NCBI GenBank assembly: GCA_021292105.1
Contig: CM037865.1
Span: forward strand, 67,441,130-67,505,129
Direction of reading: 5' to 3'
DNA length: 64,000 nt
Source: Anadara kagoshimensis
Lineage: Eukaryota > Mollusca > Bivalvia > Arcoida > Arcidae
The notes under the pieces were generated by a model that made no database searches, was not told the DNA's origin, and was given only the letters and a program-made list of their open reading frames with translations. Position numbers and translations under genes: made by a program. The first letter of the stretch is position 1. Each line of letters starts with the position of its first letter. Shown here in pieces: positions 11,937-22,224 of the stretch.

Positions 11937-12693
11937 TATTAATTAAGTAATACCGGGGATGTAATGCAGGAAATGTCGGGCAGTATTGGATAGTATACTT
12001 GATACACAGTTATAGAAAACATGTATATACATAAAAAGAAAAAACTTGTTGTGGTACACTGATGTAAAAAAACAAAGGTCAAATGAAACACTGTAAAAAG
12101 TAACAGAAGAAAAAGATGGAAAGAAAAAATTAAAAGTAATAAATAAATGGAAAATAGAAAACAATAAGAAAAACATTGTATAAATTAGGAAGTAAGAAAA
12201 GTGTAGAATAGTGTAGAACTGGGCCAGAGAGACAGAACAATTAACAGATAATAAAGATATCTGATGGTGAATAATGTGATTATATTTATAATGAAAATTA
12301 AAATGAAAACCAACTTAAGATCATAGACATGTGATATAGCTTATGCATTAAGGTTGTCCACGGTCCGGTTCCAGAGTTTATCATCTTATTATAAATTCTA
12401 CTATAGGAGGTTATACTTTCATATTTAATAATCGGTGTTCGTGTTCAATGTATAAATGTTAAAACCCCCAGTATTGGAGTTAACGATATACACTACTGTA
12501 ATCAGATCGAGGACAGCCTATTGCAAAGGACATAAATTATATAATACAAATGTACATTGGGATAATCCAGTTTTAACTTGCACCAACACGGAAAACTAAA
12601 GTATATACATATGGTTAACACTGAAAACGTTAACCACTGAGGAACGTATAGCCCCTGAAAAGTCAACAGGGTGTGTCATAGACACGAAACGTG

Positions 12694-13646
12694 TTAGTTC
12701 CTAGCCGTGTCAGTAGAGTCTGTGTCCGTGCGGTCAGCATTGGGTGAGTTGCCATCGCGAAAGCGGTCCAAATCTTCTAATGAGTCTATTCGAAATTTTG
12801 TATTAGTTGAGTTGGTAACGAAGATTTTACCGTCCCAGGTCCAGACTTTATTAAGTTTTCCATCTAGAAATAATTTTCGTGCACTTTTAAATAGATTTTG
12901 CCTACGTTTGGTGAGGTCTTCATTAATAAATATGTTCCGCAGATTGGGGGTATTTTTCAAAGCAGCCCGAGACTTAAGAATGCGCCGTTTTATGTGGTAG
13001 TTCGTGAATTTTACTAGAACTTGCCTATGGTAGCCTTGTTTGGGACGTCCGGTGCGATGAGAGCGATCAATGTCTTCATCCTTGATCGATATGCCCAAAT
13101 CGCTTACGACCTTCTTGACTATGTCGTCGGTGTCCTCCGAGTCGGAGTTTTCTGGAATTCCAGATATTCTAATTGCATTTCGCCTAGAATACTGCTCAAG
13201 GTCATCAATTTTAATGCGCAAGTTGTCATTATCAGCTTTAAGAGTTTTGTTCTCTTGTCTGAGGGTCTGAATTTCATTTTTAAATTCGTTTAGTATTTCT
13301 TTATGAGTGTCAATCATCATCTTTTTCATGTCCTCAACAACATCTGTGTATAAAGCAGTTCGTACAGCGGAAGTTATTCTAGAAATATCATGATCATTTA
13401 GTGTATACACCATGGGCATCATATTGGGCGGTACCGGGATGGACACCGGACTTGAGTGAATTGGTTGATTTATTGGATTCATATTAGCTGAACTATCAAC
13501 TTTTGGACACAATAAGTTAGAGAATTGCCAGTAAAGCGTCTTTGGCGTTTTGCGTCTGGAAAGTTAAATTCAAAACTGTCAACACTATTAACACTATCAG
13601 CACTAGTATCAACAATGGTGTATGTGAAAGATTCAGTGTTACTCAT
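12694..13646 (-). pseudogene. LINE-B ORF1 (coiled coil plus RRM-like domain)
   Basis: The best start is at 13646-13644 (MSNTESFTYT); one frameshift near 13513 links it to the frame running to 12694. The protein has an acidic/Ser-rich head, a heptad coiled coil (ETLRQEN-like region at about 13270-13190), an RRM-type core (RRNAIRISGIPE, later IDRSHRTGRPK) and a basic C-terminal domain. This is the L1-ORF1p-like layout found in several LINE groups and is presumed to bind element RNA. Apart from the single frameshift the frame is long and clean, suggesting a fairly young copy. Confidence 0.85.
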
Positions 13647-14667
13647 TACAAAACACCGTTACACTATATATAACACAGTCACCAATAGTTATATATACTG
13701 AACTCTTGGTCGTTTGTTTTGTTTTTACGCACGGGTGGATTGGTATGCGAGTATTATATCATATACATGTACATACTAGGTATATCGTGGCCTATTGTTC
13801 AGATAAAGTTGTTCAAATCTCAAAATTTACACCATCTATAAAGTTCAGTATGCAACATATGCAATCTATATACATTCATCGACTAACATACCAAATCATA
13901 TCTCTCCTGGCCCAGTAGAAACTAGGTAATTCACAACATGTTATGAGCCGTTACAGCATCAATCTTGACCATCGGCCATCTTTTCATTTAAGTTAAGTTT
14001 AGTAGTATACATCATCTAAATTCTCCTTCCTTGGTATGTGGTTTCAATAGAGACCGTAAGGTGACATGTGTAAAAAATGTATATTCGTATATATCGTATA
14101 TTCGAATTCGCAAAAGTTTTGTCATTTAGACGTTGTTTATAGGATAACAGTCCTCTTTACATATTGATACGATTGATCGTACAGAGCTATCGGAACGCCT
14201 TTTCCGCTATCGTCCTGAAGTTGTGTGTGACGTATAACCGCTGTACAGTAGTCGTGAAACTGTCCAAATTACCCCGGACACCCCCTAGATGTTGTTATTG
14301 TACATGTGTATTCAGCGAACCGCGGTATACTACCCAGCCCTTGGCGGAAGGTGACCATTATCGATGAGGATTAATCACTATATATAATGAATTCAAGGTA
14401 GGGACCATACATTTCAAAATTCTTCGCGATTAAACACGAGTGTTTTACCTGAACCTTTTTATTGTTTCAGAAATATCGTTGATAGGGAGACCACAACTAC
14501 AGTACAATAACTATAACCAATGTGTATTACTCATGTACTGTAGTTTCCAATCGCCATTTTGCCCTTCGTTATTGTTCGACTAGGCTTGATTTATTCTTAT
14601 AATTATCTTGGCCGACATGAGTAGAAAAGCGTGTTCAGTGTATTGTTGATGATTTATTGTTTGTTAC
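13647..14667. other. No gene seen; probable LINE-B 5' UTR then spacer
   Basis: The bases next to ORF1 are likely 5' UTR. Small open frames at 13706-13918 and 14164-14367 have no recognisable domain and ordinary AT-rich composition, so they are not called. Confidence 0.4.
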
Positions 14668-14845
14668 AATATCAACATTGACCTGTCCGCTTGACCTTTG
14701 ATATAAATATTAGTTATGGACAGGTAAATTTAAGTAATAGGGATGACGCGTGTATAGTTCGTCTACACTTATCATGGACAATGGGTATACCTATATGAAT
14801 ATTGCTCATGAAAGGTCAAACGGACAGGTGAATGTTGTTTGCCTG
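14668..14845. mobile_element. MITE family M1, copy 1
   Basis: The ends are inverted repeats: AACATTGACCTGTCCGCTTG on the left and the complement (CAAACGGACAGGTGAATGTT) on the right, about 30 bp with a few mismatches. The same termini flank 45974-46216. It is too short for a gene and fits a non-autonomous DNA transposon. Confidence 0.8.
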
Positions 14846-15655
14846 CAGACATTCTCGCCGCTTGATGGCAGCACAAGCATTAAGCATGATGTTGTGTGTA
14901 TAAATAGATCTCGGAGTTAAATAAACAGGACGAACAATTGAATTTTGTCTACGTTTTATAGTATGGACCATACAAATCGTTTTTGGTCCATTCAAAAAAA
15001 AAAATAAATAAATAAAACGTCTTGCGGTTTTTACGATGTATGAGGCATTGGAATATTAATCTTATTCTAAAATTTTATAAACAAACCAGCTACATTCATG
15101 CTTTCGAAAATAGAATTTTTGCTTAGAACATTTTAAACTATTAAAAATGTAACAAATCTAAATTCAGTTATATATATAATGCTGCCTCATTATTGATATG
15201 TTATTTAATCCAATGTGAATAATAAGACTATAACAGACCTTACTTAGATTCATGTTTCCTTATTTATTCCTATTCAAAACATAAACTGGAGACTCAATGG
15301 TACAATAGTGTATCATGATAATCATTAATTGATTTATATGATTGTATGAATATACACGTATTATATTAATCTATTGAATAATTAAAACAATATGTGTAAT
15401 TGCTGAATTACATTATATATACAAAGAAAACGTATAATCTTTTCATAAAAATACTTTTAACAAACATTTTGGTGGATAGTAATCATAATAAGAAATAGTA
15501 ACGTTTTGACTAATGAATCAAAATTATTCAATACCTAAGTACTGCTGTTTCGATGTAAAATTTATGATAAGATTTATCTGTTTTTAAAATAATAATTATC
15601 AGTAAACAATTATCTAATGTTGATTTAGCCTAATTAAGAAAACAATTTCTAAAAC
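14846..15655. other. No gene seen
   Basis: AT-rich spacer with an A-rich run at about 14993-15022. No supported feature. Confidence 0.4.
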
Positions 15656-15990
15656 ATTTTTATGCTTGCTAATAAATTGTTGCCGTAGGAATATTGCAAG
15701 CCTAGGCTTATCAAGGCCCTCAAAAAGTTTTATGGCCGTCATCACAGTATTGTTGATAAGTCTGATGTCTCTGTGTCCAGGATTGCCCTGGATATATTTG
15801 AGGTCTAATAGTTCCATGTTCCTTTCACACAATTTTGATTACACACGTGGCGGGTGTAGCTAGCTAAACAGGAGGTGCTTACCCTTCCGGAGCACCCGGC
15901 CTCACTTCCTTGGTGGAATTTCACGTGTCTAACCTGACTTGTCAGTTCCAAAGTTTTTACTTTGCTTCTGGATTGTGGTTCGGACATGAA
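15656..15990 (+). mobile_element. Penelope-like element 3' end (reference copy)
   Basis: Translation from 15664 gives LANKLL, a TAG stop, then CKPRLIKALKKFYGRHHSI and a further 18 residues to a TAA stop at about 15808. This is the end of the Penelope-like RT encoded at 16428-17396 plus residues lost there. The 3' UTR follows with two potential hairpins (GGTGCT/AGCACC at 15874-15896; ACTTCC...GGAA at 15904-15918) and ends near TTCGGACATG. The copy is strongly 5'-truncated. Confidence 0.85.
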
Positions 15991-16427
15991 TAAATATGTT
16001 TTGTTTTAATTGATAAACAGCACCTTTTTTATTTTGTAAACCGAATCCATCAGTCCTGGTCTGATTGAAGGCATCAATCCATTCTCTCAACATGAAATCC
16101 CCAACACATCTACCATCACAGTCGTTGTGTTTGTGAGAGTGGATTGCGCTATTTTCCATAGAATGTCAAATGACTTGAATAAAGATTGATATTTTTCTGA
16201 CTTACATGCACCTAGTCGTAACAGAAAGTTTATATGCGCATCGTGATTAGCATAGAGTAGAGTATTTCTTAAAAATGCTGGCGTAATTGGGATTGAACAT
16301 GTTGAAACACGAGACAAAAAGCTGATTACAATGAGCATATGACGTAAAACGTCACTACGGACACTACTTACGATGAAAACCTAGCAATTTTGCCATGTTG
16401 AAGTCCCCATAGCGGCAACATTTTCCT
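15991..16427. other. Unassigned sequence between two Penelope-like pieces
   Basis: Open minus-strand frames here (15929-16159, 16087-16338) have no domain I recognise and overlap each other. The stretch may be diverged element sequence. Confidence 0.35.
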
Positions 16428-17402
16428 TTACAGCAAAATACTTTTTTTATTCCTAAACTACATAAAAATCCATACAAGGAAAAATATATAGCAGGCTCAT
16501 CTAAAAGTACTACTAAATCATTATCGGTAACTTTTACACAAATTTTGACAATCGTCAAAGATGGTCTTCAGTCTTATTCAGAAAAAGTATATTCTACATC
16601 TGAAATCAACTAAATGTGGATTCTCAAAAATTCTAAAGAATTACTTGAACATCTTGCTTCTAATACTTTATCTCATGTAAAAAGTATAAAAACATTTGAT
16701 TTTTCTACACTATACACCACAATCTCTAATTCTAAATTGAAAGAACAACGTCTTAAAGAAATTATTCACTTGTCTTTCTTTTACAAAAACGGTAAGCCAA
16801 GATACAAATATCTGGTGCTGAACAGGGATTCTGGTTATTTTGTCAAGCATCATACGGATTCCAAACAAAAATATACTGAAGATACCATCAACAAAATGTT
16901 GGAGTTTTTGATAGATAACATATTTGTTGTGTTTGGTAATATAGTTTTTCAGCAAACAATCGGTATACCAATGGGTACAAACTGTGCGCCATTGCTAGCT
17001 GGTTTGTTTCTGTATTCTTATGAAACAGAATTTATGCAGAACCTTGTTAAATCTGAAGAGAAAACTGTCGCCAAATCATTCAACTCAACCTACAGATATA
17101 TAGATGACGTTCTGTCTCTTAACAATCTTAAATTTGGAGACTATGTAAACGTCATCTATCCTAGTGAGCTTGAAATAAAAGACACGACTGATTCCTCAAG
17201 TTCTGCTTCATATTTAGACTTATACTTGAATTATGACGCACACGAAAGGCTACATTTGAAACTTTATGACAAATGTGATAACTTCAATTTTTCTATTGTC
17301 AACTTTCCCTTTTTATGCAGCAATACACTTGCTTCTCCTGCTTATGGTGTATTTGCTTCCCAATTAATACGCTATGGTAGAGCTTGTTCCCACTAAGGGG
17401 AC
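16428..17402 (+). pseudogene. Penelope-like element reverse transcriptase, one in-frame stop
   Basis: The frame is open from about 16428 to 17396 except for one TAA at 16611-16613. It shows the Penelope-like RT landmarks in order: FIPKLHKNPY, YIAGSSK, MWILKNSKELLE, FDFSTLYTTI, QQTIGIPMGTNCAPLLAGL, YRYIDDVLSLNN (catalytic YIDD) and SYLDLYL, ending at RYGRACSH. The product would copy element RNA at chromosome ends or nicks. The usual C-terminal residues are absent because LINE-C sequence starts six bases after the stop. No GIY-YIG endonuclease is visible on either side. Confidence 0.88.
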
Positions 17403-19600
17403 TTTTTTTTTTTATTTATTTTTTTTTTTCAAAAATACAAAATTCTGATCCATATCAAGAAAAAAACATATTCAAAACAAACTCACTCACTGCAATCATA
17501 CAAACACCCACATACACACACACACACACTAACACATACCAAGGACCATTCTTATAGTACAGGTAGATATAAAATATAAGCTGAGTGTATACTACTATGA
17601 TATAATGATGTACCTAAGAACATTTTACCTTAAAATGTGTCTTCATCTGACTGTCATTATAAATATATATATAGCTACCTAACAAACCATGACACACAAA
17701 ACCCAAAACACTTATATACCTAATACATATTAACCTCAAGTACATTTATTCATTCACTATCTATTACTAAGTTCTGGAATTTTGACCATCTTAGATTAAA
17801 GTTGTTTTTGTTATTTTCATCACTGAAAGATATAAATTTCTCTTTAGCAAAATAGCTTTGGATTTCTTTTTTGAAAATATTGGCCATTGGCACATTATTA
17901 TTCAACCTTTGTCTGTAGATGTGATTTTTGCCTAAACACAAAATTAAGTTAAGTACATAAGCTGATTTATCATGAATGCCAAAAAATACAGTTTTTTCAG
18001 TAATAAACTTTTCTATATTGTTTGTATATAAAATAACTCATGTTTCTATATACTATTCCAAAAGTGCTTTGCTTTATCACATTCCCAATATAGGTGTATA
18101 ATAGTTTCAGGTAGTGTGTGACAAAATGTACATAGCTGCGAATCTTTTAAGCCAGTATTAAAAAGATACTGATTAGTGACAATAATTCTATGAATAATAC
18201 GGAATTGTAACCATCTAAACCCTCTGTGCCTTTTTCCTGTGATTAAAAAAATAGAAATGTACTGAGGAATATATGGGTATAGTAATTTAGTTTTATTTCT
18301 TTCAAAGCAAGGTTTTTCAAATAGTTTTAGTACTGAGTTTCTAACACCATAAAATTCTGTTATCAAGGGAGAGAACTCATAAATTTTACAAAGTTGATTA
18401 TATTCATAAAAATTTCCATTCTCATCAAAAAGATCATTAACTAACCAGATTCCTTTTTTATTCCATACATCTAAATATACTGTCTTCCTATCAATAAGAA
18501 TATTTGTATTGTTGGGACATAAAATTATTACCACAAGACTTTGATACAATATTCATGAATTCTTGTAAAATGCCATACATTTCCTTCCAAAAAATATTTC
18601 CACAATTTTGCATTAAAAGTTTGAAATAAACACTACCAAAATGAAAACATGATTCTTTAAAATTGTTCTCTAACAGTATATCTTTCCATGCAGTACAATT
18701 TGTTTTTAATAATCTCCGGAACCAGGTCAATTTTAAAGATTTGATAAAAGCATTCAGGTGTATCATTTTACAGCCCCTATTTCTATATGATTGTACCATT
18801 TTTTGTCTAGAAACCCTATCAATTTTGCTACCCCATATGAATTTATATAGCATTTGTTCTAGAGTTTTCATTATGTGTTGACTTGGTGAGGGTAAACTAA
18901 TGAATAGATGAGTTAATTTAGGTATTAAAATTGACTTGACAACTATTATTTTTCCTAAAGTAGATATATTTCTCTTTGACCAAGATTCTATATTTTTGAT
19001 AATTTTGCTATCTTTTCTTTGAAATTAAGATCTATTATTTCCTCAAGGTTGGTACTGTAATGAATACCCAATGTAGTAAAATAAGAATCTGACCAGCAAA
19101 GAGGGAGATCCGTGCAAATTTTCTCCTTACATAATTTATTAGCCCCAATCCAAATACAACAAGTTTTTTCAATGTTTGGTTTTAAGCCAGAATATTTTGC
19201 AAATTGGTCAAGGAGGTTAAGAGTAAGTCTAAGTGATTGTTCAGAGCCATCTAAAGTTATAGTAGTATCAACTGCATATTGAAGTATTTTGATTTCTTTA
19301 TCCCAATAGCTATTCCTTTAATATTTTTCTCTTTTCGTATCATCATTCCCAAAATTTCTACACATAGTAAAAAATGTATGGCTAAATTGGGTCCCCCTGT
19401 CTACATCCTCGAGTAATTCTAACATGTTGTGATGAAATGTCATTTTGAATAATACATGTGTTTGTTTCACTGTTTAGAACTTTAAACCATTTTCTAATGC
19501 CATTACCAAAATTAAAAAATTGTAAAACTTGATCTATAAAACTCCAAGAAACTAATACACGCACATATTTACAATACTAATTATTACTCCTTAGATGAAG
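17403..19600 (-). mobile_element. LINE-C, 5'-truncated L1/Tx1-like retrotransposon
   Basis: The 3' end is a poly(A) tail (T-rich run on the plus strand at 17403-17450) directly against the Penelope-like RT, so LINE-C inserted into that element. The copy begins inside the RT at about 19600 and has a 3' UTR at 17749-17451 with a CA microsatellite (17505-17530). A poly(A) tail and the FWNS/CTFC C-terminal motifs fit the L1/Tx1 group. Confidence 0.85.
17750..19564 (-). pseudogene. LINE-C ORF2 fragment with mutated RT active site
   Basis: The first visible block (19564-19382) contains RKWFKVL and RGCRQGDP. Further on, at about 19290, the catalytic box reads YAVDTT where YADD is expected, so the first aspartate is replaced by Val. 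Then come the thumb region (LKPNIEKTCCIWIG, FTTLGIHY), the connection segment (18871-18491, KFIWGSK and LKLTWFRRLL), the C-terminal Cys box (18549-18046, CTFCHTLPETIIHLYWEC) and the terminal segment ending at 17750. Four frame changes are needed to read through. The copy is defective. Confidence 0.85.
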
Positions 19601-19976
19601 CTTGTTTTAGCAATTCCATGTTATCTTCCAATGAACACAGTTGCTTCGGAATAAAAAGATTGTAGGAAAAAAACGCCGATGTTTTCCATTTATGAGGTCA
19701 CAAGGTCACCGACCTTATCACTGGCGTTTGGCGTATGAATAAAAAATGAACTTTTACCTTACGTCATCATCATCACAACAACATACTTTTTGACGTTTCC
19801 ACACGTGGTTTTGTTTACAAATAAAATCTCGCAATAACGTAGTTTTTGTTGACTTTAAAAAACACATTTATATTTAATAAATAAATTACAAACAAAAAAG
19901 TTTCATAAAAATGAATAGGTATATATGAAAAATAATACATGCAATTAAATAAAATAAAATTTATGTTGCTGAACGT
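19601..19976. other. Upstream region of the tyrosine recombinase gene
   Basis: No gene. AT-rich sequence that would hold the promoter of the gene starting at 19977/20016; no clear TATA box could be assigned. Confidence 0.4.
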
Positions 19977-21695
19977 ATGCGTCGTCTGCACATTCGGTCT
20001 GTGGATCGAATAACAATGGCCGAAAGCGAATTTGCCAACTTCGACTTAAGAGTGACAGATCCCGATTTCCAAGACATTTTAGATGGCTTTGATTCGGATT
20101 TTGATGAATTTATAGCAAGTGGTGGTATTGGGGCATCAACAATGTGCTCAACGCCAGAATACCAGACATTTTTAAGAGAACTGGGCATGGTTGAAGACCC
20201 GGGGATCCCACCAGCAGAAAGCCCCCCATTCAAGTCGGAACCCATGGAAACATCATCAGCAAGCAACTCTAGCAAGAGATTTAAATCTATGTCAATAGAC
20301 AATCTCAAAAAATTTGAAGAAATGAGCCAAAGCGATGCAACAAAAAGAAACACACGATGGGGTGTGAAAATACTGCAAGGTATATATCGGGTGTATATTT
20401 AAGTAAAACTAAAATAATTGATAAAATTAAATGAAATAATGACTGAAATTTATGCCGTTACAGCAGGTTAAATGGGTGCAATTTCAAATTTTCGATGTTA
20501 CTAATACAATGCAAAGTTACCAATTCAATGCAGACAAATCAATTCATTACATCTGACATCTTATTAGCACCATTGATTGTACAAATTTATGAGTAGGGCA
20601 TCATAATTTTTTTAATATTTTAAAGACTGCTTACAATTTATTATTTAATACCAGTCCTAATTTTTACTACACAAGCTATCCATTTTTCATTTATAAAAAA
20701 AATAAAACAAATTTATTTCAGACTGGCATAATGAAAAGTTTGGTAGCGACATGGACATGCAAAATATTACAGTTGAGGAGCTGGGCAACAAAATGGGTCA
20801 ATTTTACTGCGAAGTTCGACCGCAGACACAAGAAGGAAGCAAAGGATCGATAGAAAAGGCAGTGAATACACCAACAGAATATCACAAAAACACTTTAAAA
20901 AACATAAGATGTGCTATAAACAGACATTTGTCAGATTTGGGCCGACAAATTGATATTGTGCATGACCTGGCATTTAAAACTGCAAATAAAATATTAAATG
21001 GTTACTTAAAACAAAATATGGCCATGGGGAAATCAAAACCTACCCAACACAAAGAAGTTATATCAAAGCCCGATTTAGAGAAAATTTCTGCCTACCTTGA
21101 TGGCGCCGCTGATAATCCAATAACATTACGCCTGGCTATCTGGTACTTTCTGTCTATCCATTTTGTCAGTCGCGGGTTAGAATTCCATTACATATTGCAC
21201 AGAGATTCCTTTGTATTTAATACTGATGAAAATGATAACGAATACGTATCACTCACTCACGAGACGCAACAAAAAAACTATCAAGGTGGCCTTAATTCCA
21301 AGGAAGAATTTTCAGACAAGCGCATGTACGCCACTGGCGGCGAATCGTGTCCCGTAAAACTCCTTAAATCTTTTTTGAATAAAACTGATGAAAGTTGCAC
21401 AATGCTTTTCAACCAATGTAATAAAGAAGCATTAGCTTATCCTAAATCCACAGATATCTGGTACATAAACAAACCATTGGGGAAATACACGTTCAGAAAC
21501 TTTCTCCCCGACATTTGTAAGCAGGCTGGATGCTCCACGAGGTACACTGCCCATAGTTTGAGAGCAACAGCAATCCAGGCCATGAGCGATCACGGATTTC
21601 AAACACGAGAAATCATGTACTGGTCTGGACATAGATCAGAGGCATCAGTACGTAGCTACAATAGAGACTACACCACGTCTCAAAACAGTCAATGA
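19977..21695 (+). CDS. KIAA1958/Crypton-type tyrosine recombinase, two exons
   Basis: Exon 1 runs from 19977 or, more likely, from the ATG at 20016 (context ACAATGG) to 20379. A 342-base intron (20380-20721, GT...TTTCAG) is phase 1, giving VKILQ joined to DWHNEKFG. Exon 2 ends at 21695, giving 445 or 458 residues. The N-terminus is acidic; NTRWGVK marks the start of the conserved core. The C-terminal half is a phage-integrase-like domain with the catalytic set visible: Arg in SRGLEF (codon 21171), His and Arg in HSLRAT (21552, 21561), His in SGH (21630) and Tyr in RSY (21657). Related proteins derive from Crypton transposons. It could be an active Crypton-like element or a host gene of that origin. 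The frame is clean to the stop. Confidence 0.85.
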
Positions 21696-21874
21696 GTGAA
21701 GTCTTGGCAGCGACTGCATCTGGCGGCCGTCAACTACAAAATGATTTCCCGCGGAAACAAACCACAGCTGAAAATACCAATGCGCCAACGGCAATTGAAC
21801 TCTCAAATAGTTTATCTTCTGTAAAGTCGGGTTTATTTAATAATTCAAATTTACGAATTGTTGTTTCAATTTAA
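21692..21874 (+). other. Possible frameshifted C-terminal tail of the recombinase
   Basis: A 60-residue frame starts in the ATGA overlap with the recombinase stop. It reads MSEVLAATASG and ends with SGLFNNSN, similar to the Ser/Pro-rich tail followed by a SGLF-N motif seen in molluscan KIAA1958-like proteins. A one-base change would join it to the recombinase. It could equally be chance. Confidence 0.45.
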
Positions 21875-22069
21875 TATGAAAATGTAAATTTTCAAACATA
21901 AATTAATAAATTGTCAACGTTAATTGGATGGACTATTTTGTGTTATATTTTCACCCAGGCTGTTCCATCAGATGAACATACACGGCGATAAATCAATTTC
22001 AATGGGGTACAGCAAAGGTAATTTTCATACGGAAGAACAAAATTTATGAGAAACGTGTATTGTAAATAT

Positions 22070-22224
22070 AAGAAATGAAATCAATTTCATTCTTATTCAA
22101 CGGGTGATGACTACTAGTTGCCATTCGCAAATTTATCATGAACTGCTTTGCAGTTCACTCAATTTGCGAATGGCAACTAGTAGTCATCGCCCGTTGAATA
22201 AGAATGAAATTGATTTCATTTCTT
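22070..22224. repeat. Near-perfect 155-bp palindrome
   Basis: Arms of 64 bases (22070-22133 and 22161-22224) are reverse complements with one visible mismatch (GGGTGATG against CATCGCCC). The 27-base centre contains its own hairpin, GAACTGC-TTT-GCAGTTC (22140-22156). It lies between the recombinase gene and a LINE ORF1, and the ORF1 frame ends inside the right arm. Confidence 0.95.

Larger units (their letters stand above)
8050..13646 (-). mobile_element. LINE-B, near full-length CR1-like retrotransposon
   Basis: A minus-strand element about 5.6 kb long with ORF1 (13646-12694), a long spacer, ORF2 with a 2A-like motif, endonuclease and RT (11936-8344), and an AT-rich 3' UTR. The 3' UTR holds three short units built on GTACACTGTTTTATTTATT (about 8240-8330) and a segment reading AAGCACATGGCTTGTTCCC. 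The RT has FADD and the protein ends with RDWNEIP and a Cys-rich CSCGEVESTFHFLLKCS motif, in keeping with CR1/L2/Rex1-type LINEs. Frameshifts make it inactive as sequenced. The 3' boundary is approximate. Confidence 0.85.

Noticed and set aside
13706..14367. Two short frames (70 and 67 residues) in the LINE-B upstream region
   Set aside because: No homology-like motif, no splice support and no conserved repeat partner.
15614..15832. Minus-strand frame beginning MCERNMELL, similar to frames in other repeats
   Set aside because: It is antisense to the Penelope-like RT C-terminus; the plus-strand frame is the meaningful one.
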